Below, one piece after another: positions 8,501 to 15,743 of a DNA stretch of 64,000 nucleotides. The DNA is from Thermohalobaculum sp039821125. GTDB lineage: Bacteria; Pseudomonadota; Alphaproteobacteria; Rhodobacterales; Rhodobacteraceae. The notes beneath the pieces are model-generated. The model had not been told where the DNA came from. It ran no database searches and saw nothing but the letters and a program-made list of their open reading frames with translations. The number at the start of each line of letters is the position of its first letter. Within the stretch, counting starts at the first letter, position 1. Location of the stretch: NCBI GenBank assembly GCA_039821125.1, contig JBCBOR010000009.1:26502-90501 (forward strand), in the 5' to 3' direction. The position numbers and the translations under genes were made by a program.

Positions 8501-10947
8501 TCTCGGTCGCGGGGACGACGGATCTGGATGCCGAGGCCATCCTGAACATCGACAACGGCACCCATACCTTTGGCGATCTGGTCACGCTGGATGCCGGGCG
8601 GATCATCGATTTCACTGCGGTGAATGCGGTGACCTTCGGCGCTGTGACATCGGAAAACACCGGTGACGTCCTCACGACGCTGGCGACCACGTCGTCGGGC
8701 GGCATCACCTTCACCGATGATGTCACCATTGGCGATGGTGTTGCTGCCGATCTGACTGTGAGTTCGGCGGGCGATGTCACGCAAACCGGCGGTACGATCA
8801 CCGCTGACGATGTCCTTGTCGAGGTCGATGGCGATATCACCCAGACCGGTGGAGCCATCGTGGCCAACGACCTGTTGCTGAGCAATACCGGCGCGGTTGC
8901 TGTCGACTTCACGCTGGACCAGCCGAACAATGTGGTCACTCTCGCGGTGCTTGGCGAGGTAGATGAACTCGCGTTCACTGATGTCGATGATCTGGAACTC
9001 GGCGACATCTCGGTCGCGGCGCTGACGCTTGAAACAGGCGGGGCCCTGACGCAAGACGCGGTCAGCACCGTGACGGTTGACGGCAATGCAACGCTGACAG
9101 CGGGCGATACCGCCCTGACCGGTGCCGAGAATGCGGCGAACGGCGCTGATATCACCCTCGCAAACGCCGCCAATGACTTTGACACGGTCGAGGCGTCCGG
9201 TGGGAACATCACGCTTGTTGATCAGAACGACGTCACGCTCTCGACGATCACGGTCGCCAACACGGTCTCGGTCACGGCGACCGACAACCTGACAAATGGG
9301 GCGGTTTCCGCCGATGGCGATGTCGATCTAGCCGCTGGCGCGGACCTGGAGTCGACCGGCACCATCGCGTCGGGCGGAAACACCAACCTGACGGCCGGAG
9401 ATGCCCTGACGACGGCCGAGATTGATGCGGATGGCTCGGTTGACCTCGATGCGGGCACCGACATCACGGCGACCGATACGATCACGTCGGGTGTCAATGT
9501 AACCATGGCCGCAGGCGATAACGTCACGGCCACGGATGTCACGGCGGTCGGCAATGTCAGCCTGACCGCAACGGCGAACGATATCAGCGTGTCCGGTACG
9601 ATTGATGCGGGCGGTGATGTCGACCTCGACGCCGGTGTAGACATCACGACGGCCGAGATTGACGCGGGCGGAGATATAACGCTCGACACCGATGCTGATC
9701 TTGTGGTCGGTGATGCCATCGACGCTGGCGGCAGTGTGGACCTGATCTCGGCTGGTGGCATCACGACCGATGCGATCACGGCCGCTCAGAACATCGGTGT
9801 GGATGCCGCCGGAGATGCCGTGCTGCAAGGCACCGTCACTGCCGGGGGCAATGTCGATATCGCGGCGGATCAGTCGATCTCGGTTGCGGCGATCGATGCG
9901 GGCGGCGATCTTGACGCCGTGGCGGGTGTGGACTTCGTCGCGAGCGAGCCGATTGCTGCCGATGGCGATGCCACTCTGGTGACGGGTAACGATCTGACGA
10001 TCGCGGGCACCTCTGTCGTGCTCGGGCGCGTTGATGCGACTGCGGGGAACGATCTGACCGTTGTGAACCTGCTGGGTGCCGATGGCGTCGATATGACCGC
10101 GGGCAATCTGCTGACGTTCCGGAGCATTGCATCGCCCTCAGGATCGATTGACCTGTTCGCTCAGAACAACTTCCAGATTGTGCCTGATGGCTCGTCCTTC
10201 TCCGGTACGCCGCTCAATGCGCGCAACGACGTGACCCTGACATCGCCGAACGGATCGTTCCTGACGGAGGGCGAGCAGCGTCTTCAGGACGGGCTCACGT
10301 TCCGGTCAAGCTCCGGCGATATCACCCTGGACTTTGGCACGGCGTTCATCATCAACGATACCGACGTGAACACGCCCTTCACGCTCGACGCGCCGAACGG
10401 GCTTTCGCAGATCCGGATCGATAACGGGATCTTCGCCATCGGAAGCGATGACTTCCTAATCGAGGCGCAGCAGGACGACTTCAACCCGTTTGCGAACGTC
10501 TTTCTGATCAACGCTGTTGACGAGACGCTGTTCGAGATCACGGGCGATCTGGCGTTTATCTCAGATGGCGGGCTGTCGGTGCGGGTCCAGAACACGTCGA
10601 TTGCCCCAAATGAAGGTGCGGGGACGGTGGTCGTTGGCACTCCGTTCGTTGGCGGCGCGTTCGAGGATTTCAGCCTGTTCGGTGATTTCGCCACGCAGTC
10701 CGGTCAGACGGCAGCGCTCGTCTTCAGGGACGCGGCACTGATCGGTCTGCCGGCCTTTGTCGTGAGCGACGAGAACACCGCAAACGGGTGTGTGATCGGC
10801 TTGCCAAGCGACTGTCAGCCGATCGGCTCGCTGGTGCTGACGCTCGAGTTTGAAACGGGCTCGTTGCTCGGGATCACCTTCGTTGACCCGACCGAGGACG
10901 AAGACGATCCGTTCAGCAATCGCGGTGACGAGGAGGATTGGGAGTAG
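2545..10947 (+). CDS. Giant secreted filamentous-haemagglutinin-type adhesin (TpsA-like)
   Basis: About 2,800 residues, exported and predicted to fold as a long right-handed beta-helix. An extended signal peptide (about residues 1-49, ending RVAHA) leads into a haemagglutination-activity TPS domain (about 50-320). This domain has the hallmark VWVLNPSGVAIS and the NGLIATTASISDADILSG segment. A GGEVIVWADETTEF to LLLDPDNITI module follows (about 390-460), as in other bacterial FHA-domain proteins. The rest is Asp/Gly/Thr-rich strand repeats, including twelve 19-20-residue turns near the C-terminus. Only two Cys are seen after the signal peptide, close together near the C-terminus, as in two-partner-secretion substrates anchored by a Cys loop. 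No TpsB porin gene is in the window. I chose GTG at 2545 because a GGGG (2535-2538) lies 6 bases upstream; an in-frame TTG at 2533 has no properly spaced ribosome site. Confidence 0.88.
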   Translation: MTAFQNVSLPANISTASRRTHLSLLSRTALCGVLSVSILVAAGYRVAHAGPTGSKVVAGSASITQSGTHTEVKQTSNTAILNHKTFNIGRNESINFAQPSKNALTVNRVTGKDVPTNIAGKMTANGNVWVLNPSGVAISSTAQVNVNGLIATTASISDADILSGRTSFAGAPDGSSVTNAGQIDAGDGSVVLVAPVVANTGTITTQGSDIALGAGSGFTVDFDGDGLTRFEVASGNGVSLTNTGTLSAAGGAAFISAASADQVQTQVVSIGGKVEATRIEEQGGVIVISGGDNGVTEVLGDVDASQDTGDGGQIAITGEEVVITETARIDASGAANGGKIEIGGALKGAAIRSDVVRRVSAPASAPLPTAKRTTVQDGAVITADAGEIGDGGEVIVWADETTEFRGDISAKGGFLTGDGGFAEVSGKQVLIFAGGVDLSAVDGAFGSLLLDPDNITISDDPGDANNINADDLITLLNTTDVTISTSQGTQTVNDDPAVDFEVDGDGDTIAADNIPSGDGSGADAGNITVVEGLDDIDLDRDAELTLDADGSITIAGSIEEDNDSDALSLILDAEDDIAINEAIVLSGDVTLLADVNDPDGANTVGNVTFGGDGSISAATVTIETAGAAALTLGDISATDLSVTTLNQNIAQVADTTIDVTGDTSLTAGAGTITLAEEDNDFADAANLGRFDASGASLTIEDTDAIVLGNIVTPALTVTTDNGDISQAGGTSITAVTSVVMTAGTGDITLDQDGNQLGNAVNGFSATGENIEAQEEDGFNLADITATGTLDLSTEDANNIAQIAGTAIEVTGDATLTSNLNITLREISAANLDLAADDLVIVANAGGAAVSVAGGTLTLINNSGDVVSLGDDAGGDFRLDQTEIDEIDAATIFVDSQDEAVAVQNVDLEAGDQDDIDLTIDADDSGVTLAGLTATNNDVVATAGDVNIAGIGADTVTLINGSNNRVAIGNDAVNAGQFRLLDTELDTIDAGLVLIQSGGQNVLFDNLSVDTGVLELRIDAGGGDVAFQEIDIAGSNNTTVENDLTILNAETVAQTDANLAVDGVTSIAANDEIDLSSVDNDFDADGSGDAIIVSADTITLADANALILGAVAADEATFIADDIDLTDTFTVTGIATFENTSDAATNLGVDVVGEFSLDDTELGLIEAGSVIVDSDDAGENVVIDSISNLTEDLRIIAGANAVTYVGASTDLGDLTIESAGSLAPDVGASLTFAADNDLDITISGNATLEAVTTDDLSASIGGSADLDDIVAGDITLSTVAGDVTGDTITADNLDLTVGGDTTLSAVTVSGGTITLTADDPLSDAIFTDVEADTIAATVGGSASLTTVVATNIDLELGEDADLETVDATDIDITLGDDATITDVSATTLALTLGDDVTFDGTANTISGTIDIDAQDNTIVLFDNDGFTEGDPSEIAFINGAVLATDTLILTSNGAGITVNGGDLTGADRAELINSGGVNGDGIAGNENAVEIDGLLANSLDIENGEGAVSFLDSATTVQGDLIVGSSGSIDQNQAGALAVTGATDLTSAGEINLFSTLNDFDNDDSGDAVQAAAGANSVTLVDQDDIILGTIQSGDLSVAAAGIATTEDITAQSVALLGSGVVTIANDITSGPISVTGNTIAVAAATLTATNAAIALTANDGLTVNGDLIATGGDIADITLSSDADADLAAGDLTIQGGSEINAEGSVTLLTGGGTLQDQGSDQITFVAGEAFSLPTALFDETDLAVTAGGAITQSGAVTVTGTSAFTSSQDDITLDNAGNSLVGEVSLDAANGIVALVNNTGLTLGDVDVGNNLDLDAAGTIQSTSTISVGGTTSLTANDGGNFFDVDLSGSTNTFTGAVSAEGEDIAISDAFGGNAALQLGTITTHGADGTVDPTIAGNDGDLLLVAARDITGTDVITVEGETSVLAAGQSVALGTVALTGAIDATVEDLTLTEADGLLLGTLVLTGDLDAATTAGNITDNAGDAISVAGTTDLDAEAILNIDNGTHTFGDLVTLDAGRIIDFTAVNAVTFGAVTSENTGDVLTTLATTSSGGITFTDDVTIGDGVAADLTVSSAGDVTQTGGTITADDVLVEVDGDITQTGGAIVANDLLLSNTGAVAVDFTLDQPNNVVTLAVLGEVDELAFTDVDDLELGDISVAALTLETGGALTQDAVSTVTVDGNATLTAGDTALTGAENAANGADITLANAANDFDTVEASGGNITLVDQNDVTLSTITVANTVSVTATDNLTNGAVSADGDVDLAAGADLESTGTIASGGNTNLTAGDALTTAEIDADGSVDLDAGTDITATDTITSGVNVTMAAGDNVTATDVTAVGNVSLTATANDISVSGTIDAGGDVDLDAGVDITTAEIDAGGDITLDTDADLVVGDAIDAGGSVDLISAGGITTDAITAAQNIGVDAAGDAVLQGTVTAGGNVDIAADQSISVAAIDAGGDLDAVAGVDFVASEPIAADGDATLVTGNDLTIAGTSVVLGRVDATAGNDLTVVNLLGADGVDMTAGNLLTFRSIASPSGSIDLFAQNNFQIVPDGSSFSGTPLNARNDVTLTSPNGSFLTEGEQRLQDGLTFRSSSGDITLDFGTAFIINDTDVNTPFTLDAPNGLSQIRIDNGIFAIGSDDFLIEAQQDDFNPFANVFLINAVDETLFEITGDLAFISDGGLSVRVQNTSIAPNEGAGTVVVGTPFVGGAFEDFSLFGDFATQSGQTAALVFRDAALIGLPAFVVSDENTANGCVIGLPSDCQPIGSLVLTLEFETGSLLGITFVDPTEDEDDPFSNRGDEEDWE
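9304..10011 (+). repeat. Twelve tandem 19-20-residue solenoid turns in the adhesin
   Basis: The 708 bases divide without remainder into twelve protein units of 20, 19, 20, 20, 20, 19, 20, 19, 20, 19, 20 and 20 residues. The loose consensus is I-D-A-G-G-x-V-D-L-x-A-G-x-D-I, ending in T/A-x-T/E. DNA identity between units is modest, so these are old, diverged repeats. One unit would fit about one beta-helix turn. Confidence 0.85.
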
Positions 10948-10980
10948 TCTCCCAACCTCTCCGTTTCCGTCTTCGTCGTG

Positions 10981-11595
10981 CTAGGCTGCGGCCTTTGCAT
11001 GACCTTTCAGGCCGGCGATGATCTCCTCGGCTGAACGCAGCGCGCCTGCTTGCAGATACTCCATCGCGTTCAGCGAGGCCTGATGCGCTTCGGGCGAGGT
11101 GCCGCCGACGCAATCCTCGACGCAGCGCATGTAGTAGTCGTGCTGGTGCCCATCGACGAAGGTGTAGTGCACGCAGACATCGGTCATGCCGCCAATCAGG
11201 ATCAGCGTCTCGGCCTTCAGACCCTTCAGCAGGATCTCGAGCTCGGTGCCAAAGAAGCAGGAGTACCTGCGTTTCTGGATGAAGTAATCCGTGGGCCGCA
11301 TGTCCATCTCTTCGGCCGCAACAGGCGTGCCCGGCTCGCCCTCGAGGCAGTGGATATCCTCGGACCCGTCCAGCTCGCGCCCATAATCGATCATGTCGCG
11401 GCGGTGGATCTCCTGGAAAAAGATCACCGGCGTGCCAGTGGCATGCGCGGCATCGATCACGGCGCGGGCACGCTCCATGTTTTCGCGATATCCCGGCATC
11501 ACCGGGATCCCGGCCTTGACGTCCATGAAGGCCGATTTCTGGATATCGACGACGATCAGGACGGTTTTCCCGACGAGCATGGGTTGCTTGGCCAT
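10981..11595 (-). CDS. Isochorismatase-family cysteine hydrolase
   Basis: A 204-residue amidase-like hydrolase of the isochorismatase / N-carbamoylsarcosine amidohydrolase superfamily. The catalytic triad is visible: Asp17 (VVDIQ), Lys108 (FIQKRRYS) and Cys141 (GGMTDVCVHYT). This family hydrolyses small amides or carbamoyl compounds such as ureidoacrylate, biuret, nicotinamide and carbamoylsarcosine; the substrate here is unknown. It is the last gene of a minus-strand operon behind an ABC transporter, with 11 bases to the permease stop, so it probably acts on the imported solute. The ATG at 11595 has GGGAGAG upstream. A longer open frame continues upstream, but that part is a shadow of the permease gene. 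Confidence 0.9.
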   Translation of the reverse strand: MAKQPMLVGKTVLIVVDIQKSAFMDVKAGIPVMPGYRENMERARAVIDAAHATGTPVIFFQEIHRRDMIDYGRELDGSEDIHCLEGEPGTPVAAEEMDMRPTDYFIQKRRYSCFFGTELEILLKGLKAETLILIGGMTDVCVHYTFVDGHQHDYYMRCVEDCVGGTSPEAHQASLNAMEYLQAGALRSAEEIIAGLKGHAKAAA

Positions 11596-11606
11596 TTGGT
11601 CTCTCC

Positions 11607-12407
11607 CTAGTTGCGGCTCTGGTCGGCCCCCATCAGTCTCGGCAAATCGCCGAACCGGGCGATCAGGCCAAAGACCAGGACAGAGGCGGTGATGAAGGTG
11701 ATCGCGCCCACGGCCATTGTGGGCGTGAAGCCGTTGCGCAGCGAGTTGAAGATCTGCAGCGTGACCGTCGTATAGGCCGAGGCCGAGACGAAGAACATCA
11801 CGATGAACTCGTTGAAGCTGAGGATCAGGGTCAGGAAGAACCCGGACACCGTGTAGGGGATCGTCTGCGGTACGATGATCGTCCAGAACGCCGTGCGCTC
11901 GGTCGCACCCATGGTTGCGGCGGCATCCAGATGCGAGCGGTCGATGGATTGCAACCCGATCGAGATTGTCGCGACAGGCAGCGCCGCCAGCAGCGCTGCA
12001 TGGCTGATCACCCCGGCCCAGACCTGACCGAGCCCGCCGACAAAGGCCCACATGAACCCAAGGCCCACACCAAAAACGATAGGGGGCAGGGCAAAGGGGA
12101 GACTGGCCAGGCCTGACAGCGCTTTGGACAGTGGCGAGCCGGTGCGCCACAGCATGTAGGCGGCGGGCCATGCCAGCATCACCGCCAGTGCTGCGGACAG
12201 GGTCGCGATCAGGATCGAGTTCTGGAGCGCATTGGTCCACACCTGCTCGGTCACGAAGAACTCGGTGAACCGGGCCAAGGTCGGATCCTGCGGCGGGAAC
12301 AGCATCGACCGCCCGTTGTTCAGCGCAGCGGCCGAGACAACGATGATCGGCAAAGCGACCACGATGGCGGCAAGGGTCATATAGGTCAGCCCGAGGACGC
12401 GCCCCAT
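11607..12407 (-). CDS. ABC transporter permease, PotC-like
   Basis: A 266-residue inner-membrane permease with about six hydrophobic segments and the EAA-loop signature near residues 160-185 (LDAAATMGATERTAFWTIIV). It belongs to the spermidine/putrescine (PotC) type of binding-protein-dependent permeases. Its ATG overlaps the stop codon of the preceding permease by one base, which indicates translational coupling. It would pair with that permease and with the ATPase at 13384-14451. The transported solute may be a polyamine or another cationic or amide compound; the family label alone does not decide. Confidence 0.92.
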   Translation of the reverse strand: MGRVLGLTYMTLAAIVVALPIIVVSAAALNNGRSMLFPPQDPTLARFTEFFVTEQVWTNALQNSILIATLSAALAVMLAWPAAYMLWRTGSPLSKALSGLASLPFALPPIVFGVGLGFMWAFVGGLGQVWAGVISHAALLAALPVATISIGLQSIDRSHLDAAATMGATERTAFWTIIVPQTIPYTVSGFFLTLILSFNEFIVMFFVSASAYTTVTLQIFNSLRNGFTPTMAVGAITFITASVLVFGLIARFGDLPRLMGADQSRN

Positions 12408-13387
12408 CAGGCGGCTCTCCTGTCACCGATGCGGGCCAACAACGCGGCGGCCCCAAGGAACAGCGCCGCGGTCACCAGCAGGATCACGGCCTGTGCGGCT
12501 CCGAACGGGGCATTCAGGGTCGCGCCGCGCACCGCCTCGTAGACCGATACTGCCAGCGTATGCCGCGATGGATGCGCAAAGACCGTGATCGCGACATAGG
12601 CGCCAAGCAGAAACACGAACAGCAGCAACACCGCGCCGACCAACGGCAGACGTACCGAGGGGATCACCACCGTGCGCACAACGGTCAAGGGACCCGCACC
12701 CATGGTCCGTGCCGCCTCGAGCGTTGCATTGTCCAGCCGCGCCAGCGCGGGGTAGAGCAGGATTACCGCGTAGGGCCACACGAGATAGCTCATGGTCAGA
12801 ACCGTTGCGAACTCGGTCGGTTTGAACCGGACGTTGCGCGGGTTCGCCAGCCCCCAATCCCGCAAGGTCTGGAACCAGCCGACATCCTTCAGCCACGCGG
12901 TCAGCCCGGTTTCCTTGAACACCATCGGCAGGCCCGAACGGTTCGAGAGCAGGATGTCCCAGCCCATCACCACAAAGACCTCGGACAGCGACACCGAGGA
13001 GAGCAAGAACACCAGCCAAACGGTCTGGATTCGCCGCGATTGGCGCGTCATCAGGTAGGTGAACGGAAACGCCGTCGCGACCGCCAGGATGGCCGCGATG
13101 ATCGCGTAGTAGAACGAATACCAGAGTCGCTGCAGGTAGAGGTAGGTTGGCGCCTCCGGTTCCGCGCCGACAAAGAACCGTTGGTAGTTCTCCAGCGTCA
13201 GCGCCCATTGCCAGCCCGCGCCTTCGATCTTCTCGCCCATCGAGATGACCAGAACCAGTGCAAAAGGCACGACACAGAGGGCGACGATCAGCGCCGTATA
13301 GGCGGTCTTCTTGAGTACGCCCGGGCCGGGTCTTGGCAGGCTCAGCGCCGGTGTCTCCACCGGTCCGGTCTCTGCCGAGGCGGTCAC
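12407..13387 (-). CDS. ABC transporter permease, PotB-like
   Basis: A 326-residue inner-membrane permease. A cytosolic N-terminus rich in Pro and Glu (about 30 residues) precedes the first transmembrane helix. The EAA loop near residues 230-255 reads LEAARTMGAGPLTVVRTVVI. It starts with GTG inside a GTGA overlap with the ATPase stop, and ends overlapping the next permease by one base. It is the larger of the two Pot-type permeases. Confidence 0.92.
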   Translation of the reverse strand: MTASAETGPVETPALSLPRPGPGVLKKTAYTALIVALCVVPFALVLVISMGEKIEGAGWQWALTLENYQRFFVGAEPEAPTYLYLQRLWYSFYYAIIAAILAVATAFPFTYLMTRQSRRIQTVWLVFLLSSVSLSEVFVVMGWDILLSNRSGLPMVFKETGLTAWLKDVGWFQTLRDWGLANPRNVRFKPTEFATVLTMSYLVWPYAVILLYPALARLDNATLEAARTMGAGPLTVVRTVVIPSVRLPLVGAVLLLFVFLLGAYVAITVFAHPSRHTLAVSVYEAVRGATLNAPFGAAQAVILLVTAALFLGAAALLARIGDRRAA

Positions 13388-14451
13388 GCCGCGATCCTCT
13401 CGGACGCAGGAAAGACGTGCAGCGCGCCGGGCGGCAGGTGGACCTGCATCTCGTCACCGACGCGGTAGGTGTTGGCGTTCTCGCCGATGGCGTACTCGAT
13501 GATCATCGGCCCGGCCGGGGTCTCGACATGGATGTCCCGTGTGGCCCCGACATCGCGCACAAAGGTCACGCGGGCATCGAGGCGGTTCGTCTCGGGCGCA
13601 TCGGCTTCTACCCAGATCTTTTCGGGCCGGATGGCAATGGTGACGGGCGAGCCATCGCGAAAGTTCGCAGCGGGCTCCGGTGCCAGCACGCCGCCCGCAA
13701 CCTCGACCCGGCCTGCCTGCACCGTGCCGCTCAGAAAATTCGCGCGCCCGATGAACGAGGCGACGAAGGCGTTGGCGGGATGATTGTAGATCTCCTGCGG
13801 CGGGCCGATCTGCTCGACCCGGCCCGCGGACATCACCACGATCTGATCGGCCATGGTCATCGCCTCGCGCTGATCATGGGTCACAACGATGGTCGTGATG
13901 CCCAGCCGCTGTTGCAGCAGGCGGAGTTCGACCTGCATCTCCTCGCGCAGTTTCGCATCGAGCGCGGACATCGGCTCGTCCAGCAGGAAGACGCTCGGCT
14001 CCTGCGCCAACGCACGGGCAATCGCGACGCGCTGGCGTTGGCCGCCGGACAGCTCTCCGATCCGCCTTTCCGTAAAGGCAGACAATTGAACCAGGTCCAA
14101 CAATTCCCGCGCTTTTGTCTCACGCGCCGCCTTGGCGACTCCCGCAATCTTAAGGGCATAGCCGACATTGCCGAGCACACTGAGATGCGGGAACAGCGCG
14201 AAGGACTGGAACACCATCCCGAATTTGCGCTGATGGGCCGAGCGGTCCGAGATATCCTCGTCGCCCAGCAGAATGCGCCCGGAGGTTTGCGTCTCGAGCC
14301 CCGCGATCATGCGCAGCAAGGTTGTCTTGCCGCAGCCCGACGGCCCCAGAAGGGCCGTCAGCTCTCCGTCCCGGAACGACAGATCCGTCGGCTCGACCGC
14401 CGTGAAGCGCCCGAACCTTTTTTGGATCTGCTGAAGGACAAGCCCCGCCAT
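13384..14451 (-). CDS. ABC transporter ATP-binding protein, PotA/FbpC type
   Basis: A 355-residue ATPase that powers the polyamine-type transporter. The Walker A is GPSGCGKTT (about residues 37-45), the Q-loop lies in VFQSFALFPHLSV, the ABC signature is LSGGQRQR and the Walker B is VFLLDEPMSALD, followed by a switch His in VVTHDQREA. The C-terminal third (about 240-355) is a TOBE/OB-fold domain, as in PotA and CysA. The ATG overlaps the binding-protein stop by one base, so SBP, ATPase, two permeases and hydrolase read as one operon. Confidence 0.95.
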   Translation of the reverse strand: MAGLVLQQIQKRFGRFTAVEPTDLSFRDGELTALLGPSGCGKTTLLRMIAGLETQTSGRILLGDEDISDRSAHQRKFGMVFQSFALFPHLSVLGNVGYALKIAGVAKAARETKARELLDLVQLSAFTERRIGELSGGQRQRVAIARALAQEPSVFLLDEPMSALDAKLREEMQVELRLLQQRLGITTIVVTHDQREAMTMADQIVVMSAGRVEQIGPPQEIYNHPANAFVASFIGRANFLSGTVQAGRVEVAGGVLAPEPAANFRDGSPVTIAIRPEKIWVEADAPETNRLDARVTFVRDVGATRDIHVETPAGPMIIEYAIGENANTYRVGDEMQVHLPPGALHVFPASERIAA

Positions 14452-15542
14452 CAGGAGGTGGCGAGCATCTTGTCCCAGGTCTCCTTGATGAAGGTCTCCT
14501 CATCCAGATACGCCTCGTAGGCGGGCTGGATGGCAGGCGTGCCCGAGACGGCGGCGAATTCCTCGTCCGTCAGATCAGTCGCCGATTTGTCGACCAGGGG
14601 TGCTGTGCCGATCTTGCGGCTCATCAGCGCCTGGGTCGCCGGGTCGGACGAGAACGTCATGAACTCTAGCGCCTCGTCGGTTTTCTCGGACAGGGTCGAC
14701 AGGCACCACGAGCCATAGCCCTGCGGATTGCCTTCCTTCGGGAAGATCGACTTGATCGGGAAGCCGTCCGCGGCCATCAGCTGCGCCACGTCGTGGTAGT
14801 ACATCCCGCCGATCACATCGCCGTTCTTCATGCCCTGTTCCATCTGGCTCTCGCCCGACCACCAGAGCTGGACGTTCGGCTTCAACTCGGCGGCTTTCTC
14901 GACGAGCGCAACGATCCCGTCGCGGGTGGCGAAGGTTGCCTCGCCCTCGAAGAAGGTCGCGGCCACGATATCCAGGAAGTTCGAGTTGAAGTTCTTCGAC
15001 AGGCCAAGGCTGGATTCGAACTTGCTGCTATCCCAGAAATCCGCCCAGCTCGCCGGGTCCTCGACCTCGCCGGGATTGATGACCATCGAGGTGAACCACG
15101 ACATCGCGCCGACGCCGAGGATGCCGTCATTGGCTTCGAACAGGAAATAGCCGTCCAGGTTCGATGCGGTCGGGATCTTCGATGTGTCCAGCGGTGCCAG
15201 CAACTCGCCGATGCGCGAGGCCTTGATCATCGTGTCCCGGCCGTAAAGCGACAAATCCGCGGGCACGGACTTCGCCGCCGCGGCCTGCTGCATGGTCACC
15301 AGCCAGTCGGTCGAGTTCGGCTGCGTGACGCTCTCGACTTCGATCCCGGTCGCCTCGGTGAACATGGGATAGACGTGCTTCTTGAAGCTGTCCTCGAAAT
15401 AGCCGCCATAGGACCCGATCTTGATCGAGCGTTTCGCGGCCAGCGCCGGCGCGGCCAGCGTGCTCGCCGCTGCTGCCGCTGCGGTGGTCTTCAGAAGGGT
15501 TCGCCGTGTCAATCCGGTCGGTCGGTGAAGTTTGGTGGTCAT
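14451..15542 (-). CDS. Extracellular solute-binding protein, PotD-like, Tat/Sec-exported
   Basis: A periplasmic binding protein of about 363 residues. It opens with a twin-Arg leader (LTRRTLLKTTAAAAAAS) and an Ala-rich segment ending ALA-AKR, so Tat export is likely. The mature part starts with SIKIGSYGGYFEDSF and matches the PotD/iron-binding family 1 fold. It is the first gene of the minus-strand transporter operon. I chose ATG at 15542, which has AGGAG about 8 bases upstream; an in-frame TTG two codons earlier is less likely. The divergent promoter at 15543-15743 contains a 17-bp palindrome. Confidence 0.9.
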   Translation of the reverse strand: MTTKLHRPTGLTRRTLLKTTAAAAAASTLAAPALAAKRSIKIGSYGGYFEDSFKKHVYPMFTEATGIEVESVTQPNSTDWLVTMQQAAAAKSVPADLSLYGRDTMIKASRIGELLAPLDTSKIPTASNLDGYFLFEANDGILGVGAMSWFTSMVINPGEVEDPASWADFWDSSKFESSLGLSKNFNSNFLDIVAATFFEGEATFATRDGIVALVEKAAELKPNVQLWWSGESQMEQGMKNGDVIGGMYYHDVAQLMAADGFPIKSIFPKEGNPQGYGSWCLSTLSEKTDEALEFMTFSSDPATQALMSRKIGTAPLVDKSATDLTDEEFAAVSGTPAIQPAYEAYLDEETFIKETWDKMLATS

Positions 15543-15676
15543 GATCAATCTCCTCTTCCCGGCACGGGGCGTAAGAGAGCGTTTTCGCCATGGCCCCGGT
15601 GTCCCAGATTAACGATTGCATTCATGGCCAAATTGTCTAACTTTTTCGCAAATCTGCGGCTCAGTATATCTTTGAA

Positions 15677-15693
15677 TGCATAATGATTATGCA
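15677..15693. promoter_or_regulatory. 17-bp palindromic operator candidate
   Basis: TGCATAATGATTATGCA is a perfect inverted repeat with a single central base. It sits in the AT-rich 200-bp divergent space between the solute-binding protein gene (minus) and the 2OG oxygenase gene (plus), about 50 bases before the oxygenase start. Size and symmetry fit a dimeric repressor or activator site. No cognate regulator lies next to it. Confidence 0.5.
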
Positions 15694-15743
15694 GAAAACC
15701 TGAGCAGGCTATCAAATAAGCAGAGAGTGTTTCGAGGGCTGAC

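Noticed and set aside
9304..10011. CRISPR-like array
   Set aside because: The periodic signal is a protein repeat in frame; no identical direct DNA repeats with unique spacers are present.
11596..12456. N-terminal extension of the cysteine hydrolase frame to 491 residues
   Set aside because: The extra part reads the permease gene in another frame; ATG 11595 has a good ribosome site and gives the normal family length.
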